Assembly (NCBI GenBank): GCA_019247605.1 | Contig: JAFBAS010000139.1 | Location: forward strand, 1-44,224 | DNA length: 44,224 nucleotides | Direction: 5' to 3' | DNA from: Hyphomicrobiales bacterium | GTDB taxonomy: Bacteria > Pseudomonadota > Alphaproteobacteria > Rhizobiales > Beijerinckiaceae | Position numbers and translations under genes: made by a program | Shown: piece by piece, positions 9,527 to 16,792 of the stretch | Layout: every line of letters begins with the position of its first letter | How positions within the stretch are numbered: the first letter of the stretch is position 1 | Notes under the pieces: model-generated | The model's database searches: none | What the model saw: the letters and a program-made list of their open reading frames with translations, nothing else | What the model was told of the DNA's origin: nothing

Positions 9527-10930
9527 TTATGTTGAGCCGGCTTTGATGAAGCTGCGCAAGGCGCGCTCGAAGCCGACACGTTGGGGCGGCGCGCGCCCAT
9601 GCGCCAAAGAGCCTCGGTGGTGGTGAAATCTCACAATCGGATGGGCCGTCGCGACGCCCAACTTGCGTCCCCTGTGGGTAAACCCACAAAGTCGCCTGTC
9701 TCGCTCGTGATGCGCGAAGGAATGCCACGGTGCCTTGTGCCAACCCCTGGGGGAGCATGCCCCGATGAAGCCTGGCGCATCCTCCGATTGGCTCACGCGG
9801 TGCCACCGCCCCCAGTGATGATGACGATACGGGTATGGTCCCGGGTAGACGGCGGCGCCTTCCAACCGACCCGCCTCCGCCTGTTCTTCGGCCGACCCCG
9901 CCCAGGGCCACCAAACAGCCGAGGCACGGCATCGCCAGAAATTCTCAAAGCCGTAAGTACAATCGTGGTCCGAAAAGGCGAGAACCTCCGGCCCGCCCTC
10001 GCGGCCGCCCGTGCCTGCGTTCGACGCGGCGGAACCCACGCCGGACGATCCACCCCCGGCCACGCCGACGCCGCTGCCGGTGCCTGTCCCCGCGCCTGCA
10101 TTCGCGGACCCGCCCACGTTGCTGCCGCCACCAGCGCTGGGCGAACCCGTTGTTCCGCCATTGCCTGGCGTCCCGCCTGTTCCTGAATTCCCGCCTGTTC
10201 CCGGTGATCCGCCTGTTCCTGAATTCCCGCCCGTGCCCGGTGACCCGCCTGTCCCCGGGGTCCCGCCGGTGCCAGGCGTCCCGCCCGTGCCGGGTGATCC
10301 GCCTGTCCCCGGCGTCCCGCCCTGCGACTGACCGCCATGCTCGTGCTCATGGCCTTTGTGGTGGCCGTGCTCATGCCCATGCTCGTGGCCGTGTTCGTGT
10401 CCCTTGCCCTCGTGCCCCTTGCCCTCGTGCCCCTTGCCTTCGTGCCCCTTGCCTTCGTGCCCCTTGCCCTCGTGCCCCTTGCCTTCGTGTCCCTTGCCTT
10501 CCTGTCCCTTGCCTTCGTGTCCCTTGCCTTCGTGTCCCTTGCCCTCGCCATGTTCGTGGCCGTGCCCGCCCTCATGCCCGTGCCCGCCATCATGACCTCC
10601 GTGGCCGCCGCCCTCATGGCCATGACCACCACCTTCGTGGCCGCCACCTTCGCGGCCGCCGCCCTCATGACCGCCGCCCTCATGACCATGGCCGCCACCT
10701 TCGTGCCCACTACCTTCGTGACCGCCGCCCTCATGGCCATGGCCGCCGCCGTCGTGCCCACCGCCTTCGTGGCCACCGCCGTCGCTGCCGTGACCGCCTC
10801 CGTCACCATGTCCCCCGCCATCGCCGTGACCGCCATCGCCATGGGCCCAGCCCGAGCCAGGACCAGCCACCGCCAAGGTCAAGACTGCGACTGCCGCAAA
10901 CAGTTTTGTTTTGAAACACATGACGATCAC
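9527..10930 (-). CDS. Secreted His/Gly-rich repeat protein
   Basis: This 467-residue protein begins with a clear signal peptide (MCFKTKLFAAVAVLTLAVAG... ending near GWA). A low-complexity block of Gly, His, Glu and Asp (GGGH, GHEGG) follows, then about ten KGHEG repeats, a short HGHEHGHEHGHH-type cluster, about nine GTGGxP hexapeptides, and a non-repetitive C-terminal part with DCTYGFENFWRC and PGPYPYRHHHWGRWHR. The histidine density suggests binding of Ni, Zn, Cu or Co in the periplasm or outside the cell, but this is inference and I know no defined family. The GTG at 10930 has an AGAAGG ten bases upstream; an in-frame ATG lies nine bases further in. The last about 90 residues look poorly protein-like and may be read-through after a lost stop. 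Confidence 0.65.
   Translation of the reverse strand: MIVMCFKTKLFAAVAVLTLAVAGPGSGWAHGDGGHGDGGGHGDGGGHGSDGGGHEGGGHDGGGHGHEGGGHEGSGHEGGGHGHEGGGHEGGGREGGGHEGGGHGHEGGGHGGHDGGHGHEGGHGHEHGEGKGHEGKGHEGKGQEGKGHEGKGHEGKGHEGKGHEGKGHEGKGHEGKGHEHGHEHGHEHGHHKGHEHEHGGQSQGGTPGTGGSPGTGGTPGTGGTPGTGGSPGTGGNSGTGGSPGTGGNSGTGGTPGNGGTTGSPSAGGGSNVGGSANAGAGTGTGSGVGVAGGGSSGVGSAASNAGTGGREGGPEVLAFSDHDCTYGFENFWRCRASAVWWPWAGSAEEQAEAGRLEGAAVYPGPYPYRHHHWGRWHRVSQSEDAPGFIGACSPRGWHKAPWHSFAHHERDRRLCGFTHRGRKLGVATAHPIVRFHHHRGSLAHGRAPPQRVGFERALRSFIKAGST
10155..10316. repeat. About nine 18-bp tandem repeats encoding GTGGxP/x units
   Basis: Units of 18 bp start with CCGCC and run without gaps on the plus strand. Read on the minus strand they encode GTGG followed by TP, SP or NS. 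Two non-adjacent units end in the identical CTGAATTC, which suggests recent duplication by slippage or unequal exchange. They form the flexible linker of the His-rich protein. Confidence 0.85.
10396..10545. repeat. Ten 15-bp tandem repeats encoding KGHEG units
   Basis: Ten contiguous 15-bp units (consensus CGTGYCCCTTGCCYT on the plus strand) encode KGHEG on the minus strand. One unit (10501-10515) carries CCTG and so a Gln instead of His. Unit differences are almost all synonymous (T/C at two sites), which suggests the peptide repeat is under selection. Being a multiple of three, copy-number change would lengthen or shorten the protein without a frameshift. Confidence 0.9.
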
Positions 10931-11006
10931 GCTCGGTTAACCTTCTGTTAACCTTAACGTTGTGTGGAAGGGCCAGTTCCGGCTAAACAACATGAAAGTT
11001 ATGCGA

Positions 11007-11025
11007 ATAGATTTTCTCAATCTAT
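11007..11025. promoter_or_regulatory. AT-rich 7-bp inverted repeat upstream of the His-rich gene
   Basis: ATAGATT and AATCTAT flank a five-base loop in an AT-rich patch about 80 bases upstream of the GTG start at 10930. Direct GTTAACCTT copies lie closer to the gene (about 10936-10955). These could be an operator and promoter for the secreted protein, but no regulator can be named. Confidence 0.3.
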
Positions 11026-11149
11026 ACTAAGGCGTTATGGGTCTGGCAGTCCCTAAAGCGGGGAGCCTCGCGTGGCGCGGCGATGCCAGCAGGTGAGACG
11101 ACCCTTCGGCCGGGTGCTGCGGGCCGTTCACGTTATGGACTTGGATCCC

Positions 11150-11170
11150 CGTTCCCGCTTTCCGGGAACG
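11150..11170 (-). terminator. Hairpin downstream of the choline-sulfatase operon
   Basis: CGTTCCCG and CGGGAACG form a perfect 8-bp stem with a five-base loop, 25 bases past the sulfatase stop codon. There is no T tract, so it may act as a transcript-end stabiliser rather than a classical terminator. Its flanks resemble the other short intergenic repeats of this window. Confidence 0.45.
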
Positions 11171-11194
11171 CGGCCGCGTTCTCGCGAGCTCGCG

Positions 11195-12721
11195 TTATTC
11201 GGGCGTTCGTCGCGCCGCGGGAAAGCGCGCGCGGGCTTCGAGGGCCCCGAGATCCGAATGGTTGCGTATGTATTCGCGGCTCGTGTCGCGCGGTGGCTGG
11301 TAATCCCAGCTGGTTCGAGTGCCCATCGCAAGCGCCGCCGTGACGAGATGACGGCGGTGCTGGCTTTCGCGGACGGCGCGATCGAGGGCAGCAACATCCC
11401 AGCGCCGCGAAACTTCGTCGCGCAGGCGAAACCGCAACTCCTGAAATTGCGGCGTCTCGGCGAGGTTCAGGCGCTCGTCCGGATCGGCGGCGACATCGTA
11501 GAGCTGGTCCGGATCGGGCGGGCTGAACACGAATTTGTGTCGTCCGCGCCTGATCATCACGATGGGCGCGATTGCGCCTTCGGCCAAATACTCCCCGAGC
11601 GCCTCATCATGGCCGGCGCCGCCGGCAAGGTGCGGCAGAAGGCTTCGGCCATCGAGGTCTTGAAGGGATCGAGGCAGGTCACCGTCGCGCCCGATTTCCT
11701 CGAGCGTCGGCAAGATGTCGACAAGCGACACCGCCGAAGCGACGCGGCGCTGCGCGAAACGGCCGGGCGAATGCACGATGAGCGGCACCCGAGCCGCGCC
11801 TTCGAAGAAGCTCATCTTGTACCAGAAGCCACGCTCGCCCAGCATCTCGCCGTGATCGCTCGTGACGATGACGAGGGTGTCTCGCGCAAGACCGGTAGCG
11901 TCCAGCGCCCGGAGCAAGCGGCCGAGATGGTCGTCCACGTAGGAGATCGCTCCGTAATAGGCGTGCCGCGCGCGACGCACATCGTCTTGCGAGATCTTCG
12001 CGCCGACCATGTTGCAAACATCACGCAGGCGCTCCTCATGCGGATGGAGCGCGACGCTTTCGGGCAAGACGCGCGGAAGCGGAATCTCGGCGTCGGCGTA
12101 AAGCTTCCACCAGTGTTCCGGAATGGCGAAGGGGTCGTGCGGATGGGTGAGCGACACCACGAGGCAGAGCGGACGCTCATCCGTTCCGCGCACATGATCG
12201 TAGATCAGGCGCTCGGCCGCGAAAGCGACCTCCTCGTCGTAATCGATCTGATTCGAGCGCAGGCAGGTGCCGGCCTGGATGACCGAGCTCATATCGTGGT
12301 ACCAGCCCGGCCGGGTATGTGGATGTTCCCAATCGGGTGTCCAGCCGAAATCGGCCGGGTAGATATCGGTGGTGAGTCGCTGCTCGAAACCGTGGAGCTG
12401 GTCGGCTCCGCAAAAATGCATTTTTCCGGCGAGCACTGTGCGATAACCCGCACATCGCAGATGATGCGCGAAAGTCGGGATGTCGGAGTGGAACTCGGCG
12501 GCGTTGTCGTAAACGCCATGGCGCGACGGCAAGCGCCCCGTCATGAAGCTCACGCGCGAGGGCGAGCACAAGGGGCTGTTGCAGTAGGCGGCATCGAAAA
12601 TGACGCCCTGCGCGGCGAGCGCTTCCATATGCGGTGCTTTCGCGGGACCCGAATGGAACGGGAGCGCCGACGGTGCAAGCTGATCCGCCATGACGATCAG
12701 CATATTCAGGCGACCCTTCAT
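11195..12721 (-). CDS. betC: Choline sulfatase
   Basis: This enzyme should hydrolyse choline-O-sulfate to choline and sulfate, feeding osmoprotectant synthesis and sulfur supply. The 508-residue protein has the type I sulfatase signature CSPSR at residues 52-56, whose Cys52 becomes formylglycine. N-terminal metal ligands are in LIVMADQ, and further ligands are in VTSDHGEMLGERG. The C-terminal segment (TSWDYQPPRDTSREYIRNH) is the choline-sulfatase-specific tail that distinguishes BetC from other sulfatases. The ATG overlaps the stop of the upstream DUF1643 gene (ATGA), so it is the last gene of a four-gene operon. No betA, betB or betI lies in the window. Substrate assignment rests on family resemblance. 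Confidence 0.88.
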   Translation of the reverse strand: MKGRLNMLIVMADQLAPSALPFHSGPAKAPHMEALAAQGVIFDAAYCNSPLCSPSRVSFMTGRLPSRHGVYDNAAEFHSDIPTFAHHLRCAGYRTVLAGKMHFCGADQLHGFEQRLTTDIYPADFGWTPDWEHPHTRPGWYHDMSSVIQAGTCLRSNQIDYDEEVAFAAERLIYDHVRGTDERPLCLVVSLTHPHDPFAIPEHWWKLYADAEIPLPRVLPESVALHPHEERLRDVCNMVGAKISQDDVRRARHAYYGAISYVDDHLGRLLRALDATGLARDTLVIVTSDHGEMLGERGFWYKMSFFEGAARVPLIVHSPGRFAQRRVASAVSLVDILPTLEEIGRDGDLPRSLQDLDGRSLLPHLAGGAGHDEALGEYLAEGAIAPIVMIRRGRHKFVFSPPDPDQLYDVAADPDERLNLAETPQFQELRFRLRDEVSRRWDVAALDRAVRESQHRRHLVTAALAMGTRTSWDYQPPRDTSREYIRNHSDLGALEARARFPAARRTPE

Positions 12722-13317
12722 TTTTCCTCCGTTGCCGCCCGACGCCAGAGCACGAGTTCGGCGCTCGCCTCGATGCGGTGGCGTCCGCGTGCCAAGGGAT
12801 GCTTGGGACAGCCATCCTTCGTCAGCGCAAAGGCGTGGAGCGCTCGCGTGAAGTCGAGCGAAAGCGCGCTCAAAAGGAGCGGTGCCGGCGGCAAGCTCGA
12901 GAGAAGCCGGCCCCAGGCGACGATACGCAGAGAAGCGCTTTCCGAGAGCTCGCGGATCAGCGCCAAATTCCGTCGGCGGATCGCGCGGTAATCATTAAGG
13001 CGCCGCTCGATTGCATGGCGCCGCCATCGATACAAAACCGCCGGCATGGAGGCGATAAAGGGTTCGGCATTCACGACCGTGAAGCCGCCGATCGGCAAGG
13101 GTCGCGCGAGCCTCACAAGGTTCGAGATTGTCGGGTCGTCTCTCTCGGCTCCCGCGTGGCTGGGATTGGCCATGCAGACGAGCGCGCGCGGCCGCTCGTC
13201 CCACCACCGATCGAGGCGAAAGCGAAGCGGCCAGCCCCGCGTTTGACTGAATTCGGCGCTGCCATGGATCACGGGCTCGTCAGTGCACCAGCGGACCGTT
13301 ATGCTTTCGCCAGGCAT
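12718..13317 (-). CDS. DUF1643 domain protein of unknown function
   Basis: This is a soluble protein of about 199 residues matching the DUF1643 family by the segment WWDERPRALVCMANPSHAG, followed by DDPTISNLVRLAR and GGFTVVNAEPF. No function is established for the family. The frame remains open upstream inside the preceding gene, so the start is uncertain. The ATG at 13317 (MPGESITVRWCTDEP) overlaps the dioxygenase gene by 38 bases. A GTG at 13272 just after the upstream stop would be shorter and has no Shine-Dalgarno sequence. Its stop overlaps the betC start. The operon setting suggests a link to sulfur or oxidative stress, but nothing in the sequence shows this. Confidence 0.72.
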   Translation of the reverse strand: MPGESITVRWCTDEPVIHGSAEFSQTRGWPLRFRLDRWWDERPRALVCMANPSHAGAERDDPTISNLVRLARPLPIGGFTVVNAEPFIASMPAVLYRWRRHAIERRLNDYRAIRRRNLALIRELSESASLRIVAWGRLLSSLPPAPLLLSALSLDFTRALHAFALTKDGCPKHPLARGRHRIEASAELVLWRRAATEEK

Positions 13318-14317
13318 CGATCCCGCCATGCACATGGCACGCGCTGGTGAAGCCGGCCTTTTGCGCGGCGGCCACGGCCATCGCGGAGCGCTCGCCGAAG
13401 GCGCAATAAAACACGATGCGTTTGCCGGTCGCGGCGGCGTATTCGTGCAGCATTCCCCCTTGTGCAAGCTGTCGATTGAGTTGCGGGTAGGGCGCATGCA
13501 AGGCGCCGGGGATGGCGCCGTGCTTGTCGCGCTCGCGCTCCTCGCGCAGATCGACGAAGACCGAATCAGGCTTGCCGATCAACGACAAGGCGTCGGCGGC
13601 GGTCACGGCCCAGCCGTGCCGGGCAATGTCGTCTTGCGAAAGACCGATGTGGAGATTGGCGGGCACCGCCACGTCCATCATCTTCGGGTTGGGCAGCTTG
13701 AGGCTGTTCATCAGGTCTACATACTCGTCGACGGACTTGACCTGGAGGCGCGGGTTGAACGCCCTTTCCTCCGCGATGGTGGAAACCATGTCGCCTTTGT
13801 AATCATGCGCCGGATAGACGAGTGTCTCATCGGGCAACTTCAAGAGCCGGCCGAAGATCGATTCATATTGGGCACGCGCATCGCCGTTCTGAAAATCGGT
13901 GCGTCCCGTGCCGCGGATCAGAAGCGTATCGCCGGTGAACACCCGGTCGTCCATGCGGAAGCTGTAGGAATCGCTCGTGTGGCCGGGCGTGTACATGACA
14001 CCAAGACTGACGCCTTCGATGTCGACACGGTCGCCATCGGCAACGCGCATCGACACGACGTCGACGCCTGAATGCTCCCCCATGATGGTGATGCACTGCG
14101 TCCGATCGCGAAGCTCGCCGAGCCCGGTGATGTGGTCGGCATGAATATGCGTGTCGACCGCTTTGACGAGCTGCAGATCGAGCTCGCGCATGAGCTGCAG
14201 ATAGCGTTCGACCCGTTCGAGCACCGGGTCGATGATCAAGGCCTCTCCGCCTCTCCGGCTGGCGATCAAGTAGCTGTAGGTGCTCGATACCGGATCATAA
14301 AGCTGGCGAAAGAGCAT
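13280..14317 (-). CDS. Persulfide dioxygenase-like metallo-beta-lactamase fused to rhodanese
   Basis: This 345-residue fusion should oxidise persulfide sulfur and transfer sulfane sulfur in the cytoplasm. The N-terminal metallo-beta-lactamase domain has HIHADH (H57, H59, D61, H62), H113 in TPGHTSDS, D130 in FTGD and H171 in YPAHDY, the ligand set of ETHE1-type and Blh-type enzymes. The C-terminal rhodanese domain (about residues 245-345) has a catalytic Cys305 in the loop YCAFGERS. The ATG at 14317 follows a GAGGAGG run and is preferred to an upstream in-frame start that would extend into the peroxiredoxin gene. It lies 25 bases after the peroxiredoxin gene. Related family members detoxify hydrogen sulfide or metabolise glutathione persulfide; the exact substrate is not determined here. 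Confidence 0.88.
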   Translation of the reverse strand: MLFRQLYDPVSSTYSYLIASRRGGEALIIDPVLERVERYLQLMRELDLQLVKAVDTHIHADHITGLGELRDRTQCITIMGEHSGVDVVSMRVADGDRVDIEGVSLGVMYTPGHTSDSYSFRMDDRVFTGDTLLIRGTGRTDFQNGDARAQYESIFGRLLKLPDETLVYPAHDYKGDMVSTIAEERAFNPRLQVKSVDEYVDLMNSLKLPNPKMMDVAVPANLHIGLSQDDIARHGWAVTAADALSLIGKPDSVFVDLREERERDKHGAIPGALHAPYPQLNRQLAQGGMLHEYAAATGKRIVFYCAFGERSAMAVAAAQKAGFTSACHVHGGIDAWRKHNGPLVH

Positions 14318-14342
14318 TCGACCCTCCTCGTCGCGTCGAGGC

Positions 14343-15002
<660 letters not shown>

Positions 15003-15161
15003 CGTCGCGCCTCCTGAGAGCTTTTCGGCCGAAGATTAGCCATCGCGCGCAATAAGCACCAGGGCGAAATTCTGGCAATATAGTCGGGCTGCTTTTCGCA
15101 AAAGCGGGATGATGGGAAGACTTCGCTCAGAGCGGCGTAAGCTCGCTTTCCGATGCTGTGA

Positions 15162-15575
15162 ACGCGCCGAAGCCGACTTCGCTTCGAGACTGCTTTCGCG
15201 AATCTCGTGCGAAAACGCGACGAGCCCAACCCCGTTCCTCTACCGGCGCTTGGCGGCGGAGCCATTCCTTTTCACTATCTCGAGTTCCTCGTCGAAGGAT
15301 CGATCAAGGCCGTTGCGCTGTACGGCTCAGGCGTTCGCCTGACCGTGCCGCGTCCCGCTCGCTTTGCCGTGCACAAGCTGATCGTGGCGCAGAATCGCGA
15401 TGCGGGGAGCGCAGCCAAGCGACAAAGGACCTGCGACAAGCATCTATTTTGTTCGAGGTCCTCGATCGGGCGGCGCCCGACGAACTTGAAGATGCGCTCG
15501 ACGACGCGGGGTCGTGGTCGCAAGCGGCAACGCGCCATCAATGCGAGCCTGCGGACGCTGAGGATCGATAGGTAA
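15162..15575 (+). pseudogene. Frameshifted remnant of a GSU2403-family nucleotidyltransferase-fold gene
   Basis: The frame from about 15207 reads PALGGGAIPFHYLEFLVEG, then VALYGSGVRLTVPRPARFAV and HKLIVAQN, which matches the C-terminal half of the GSU2403-family (NTP_transf_8) nucleotidyltransferase-fold proteins. After AAKRQ near 15425 the match moves to another frame (KDLRQASILFEVLDRAAPDE), as if one A were lost from an AAAA run. Near 15515 it returns to the first frame (RGRGRKRQRAINASL), as if two more bases were lost. The N-terminal half, including the nucleotidyltransferase active site, is missing, and an in-frame stop lies at 15159-15161. It sits 45 bases from the 3' end of a tRNA gene, a common place for integrated and decaying DNA. 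Sequencing error could explain the small indels but not the lost half. Confidence 0.65.
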
Positions 15576-15620
15576 AGGAGCGATGGGGTTTTTCGACAGC
15601 GCGTTTGATGTCACCGGCGC

Positions 15621-15695
15621 TGGTGGGCGCGACAGGGATTGAACCTGTGACCCCTCCCGTGTGAAGGGAGTGCTCTCCCGCTGAGCTACGCGCCC
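15621..15695 (-). tRNA. tRNA-Val (anticodon CAC)
   Basis: On the minus strand the 75 bases fold as a complete cloverleaf: acceptor GGGCGCG/CGCGCCC, D stem GCTC/GAGC, anticodon stem CTCCC/GGGAG with loop TTCACAC (anticodon CAC, reading GUG), T arm ACAGG-TTCAATC-CCTGT, discriminator A and an encoded CCA at 15621-15623. It is a single-copy stand-alone gene between the peroxiredoxin operon and the heat-shock genes. Confidence 0.97.
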
Positions 15696-15855
15696 GTGGC
15701 GCCGCTTCTATTGGGGCCTCAACGGAGCGTCAAGCGAAGGCGCCGAGCAGGTGGCAATCTCGTTGCCACAACGTGCTGGGACAAAGGGAAGGCGCGGAGC
15801 CGGCCTCTTGATCAGGCCCGTGGGACGGTCCCAAGACGGGCAGCTTGGCGTCGGC

Positions 15856-16113
15856 TCAGTGCAGGCTCACCATGGTGAGGTCGCTGTCTCGCGCATTGAC
15901 GAGGGCGGCCTCGCGCGAATCCGTGATGAGGATCGGCGAGCCATCCGCCGCGAAGAGGCCGAAAAGATGAAGCCCCGGCTGGATCTTCGGCGCCTGCGGA
16001 AAAGCCCGGCTGACATCGTCGGACAGCATGGGTTTTACATAGGCGATCCGCCCTTCACCGAGGACCGCAAGCTCCTGGAGCGAAATGGGAGAATCTGAGT
16101 GCGTGGCGTTCAT
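15856..16113 (-). CDS. DUF1150 family protein
   Basis: This small protein of 85 residues is of unknown function. It matches the alphaproteobacterial DUF1150 family by ISLQELAVLGEGRIAYVKPM in its N-terminal half and the FGLFAADGSPILITDSREAA segment near its end. The ATG at 16113 is chosen because a GGAGG lies seven bases upstream; an upstream in-frame start lacks this. In many alphaproteobacteria the gene follows hsp20, as it does here (70 bases downstream), so it is probably part of the heat-shock transcript. Confidence 0.88.
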   Translation of the reverse strand: MNATHSDSPISLQELAVLGEGRIAYVKPMLSDDVSRAFPQAPKIQPGLHLFGLFAADGSPILITDSREAALVNARDSDLTMVSLH

Positions 16114-16182
16114 GACCAAACCTCCGTCAGTTTGATTACGCAATTCTCGTGCCTTTTTATTAAGAGTTGGTGGCGCGAGCTT

Positions 16183-16611
16183 TTATTCCCGTTCATCGAT
16201 AACGATCCGGCGCGAGACTCGTTCAGTCGCCGGACGCGTTAAATCGATCGACAGCAACCCGTGAGCAAGTTCGGCATTTTGTACCTCGAGGCCGTCCGCG
16301 AGTAGAAAAGCTCGCTGGAACTGCCGCGCCGCGATGCCCCGATGTAGAAAGGCCCGACTTTTGTCGTCATGTTGCCGGCCTCTGATGAGGAGCTGCCTGT
16401 CCTCCACGAGGATTTCGATGTCCTCGCGGGCAAAACCGGCCACCGCAAGCGTGATCCGCAGCTTCTCAGGCCCTTCCGTGGAGGCTGAGATACGCTCGAT
16501 ATTATAGGGTGGGTACCCGTCGCCGGCCGCCTTGGCGACACGATCAAGTGCCCGCTCGATCTCGTCGAAGCCGAGCATGAACGGCGAGGACAATCCGATC
16601 TGACGCGACAT
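16183..16611 (-). CDS. Small heat shock protein, Hsp20 family
   Basis: This 142-residue ATP-independent holding chaperone should bind unfolding proteins under heat stress. The N-terminal arm (FDEIERALDRVAKAAGDGYP) and the YPPYNIERIS motif are typical of the IbpA-like rhizobial class. The alpha-crystallin domain spans about residues 35-135, with an A-x-x-x-A/G-L-L-x-I-D-L motif near the end (AHGLLSIDL). The C-terminal tail is short and carries only the weak RRIVI form of the I-x-I motif. A heat-shock promoter lies about 120 bases upstream. DUF1150 follows. Confidence 0.94.
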   Translation of the reverse strand: MSRQIGLSSPFMLGFDEIERALDRVAKAAGDGYPPYNIERISASTEGPEKLRITLAVAGFAREDIEILVEDRQLLIRGRQHDDKSRAFLHRGIAARQFQRAFLLADGLEVQNAELAHGLLSIDLTRPATERVSRRIVIDERE

Positions 16612-16736
16612 TTCGAGCCCTTTTTGGCGCCCAGCACGACCGCTGCGAAGTCTTCGACCAGGAAAGAGAATACGTCACTTCCTGGCCTAGAAACCGCGGA
16701 GCCCGGAAATCCAGCACTCCAAGCCGCAAAATCCAC

Positions 16737-16763
16737 ATGGGGATTTGTGCGAAATTGATCAAG
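16737..16763 (-). promoter_or_regulatory. Heat-shock (RpoH) promoter of hsp20
   Basis: On the minus strand CTTGAT (16763-16758) and CCCCATGT (from 16742) are separated by 15 bases, close to the RpoH pattern CTTGAA-N13-17-CCCCAT. This predicts a start near 16730 and a leader of about 118 bases before the hsp20 ATG. The leader ends in AAAAAGGG. I could not fold a convincing ROSE-type thermometer around it by eye. Confidence 0.75.
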
Positions 16764-16765
16764 AG

Positions 16766-16780
16766 GTGCCGAAACGGCAC
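16766..16780 (-). terminator. Short hairpin after addA, abutting the heat-shock promoter
   Basis: GTGCCG and CGGCAC form a perfect 6-bp stem around three bases, 12 bases past the addA stop and two bases before the -35 box of the hsp20 promoter. No T tract follows, so it may only weakly separate addA transcription from the heat-shock promoter. Confidence 0.35.
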
Positions 16781-16792
16781 GAAAACCCCCGT

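Noticed and set aside
10155-10545. Possible CRISPR array because of regular direct repeats
   Set aside because: Units are contiguous 15-bp and 18-bp coding repeats without spacers and lie within a gene.
10337-10951. Plus-strand hydrophobic open frame of 204 codons (Val/Ala/Leu/Pro repeats) looking like a membrane protein
   Set aside because: It is the complement of the 15-bp repeats; repeats with length divisible by three keep several frames open. The minus frame has a signal peptide and ribosome site.
11072-12991. Plus-strand open frame of 639 codons opposite betC
   Set aside because: betC has the CSPSR sulfatase signature and the specific C-terminal tail on the minus strand; the plus frame is its mirror.
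12718-13497. Longer start for the DUF1643 gene at 13497
   Set aside because: The extra 60 residues are Pro/Arg/Ala-rich and come from sequence coding for the rhodanese domain of the upstream gene in another frame.
16612-16730. ROSE-type RNA thermometer before hsp20
   Set aside because: No convincing pairing of the Shine-Dalgarno region with a U-rich anti-Shine-Dalgarno strand could be drawn by eye, so it is not claimed.
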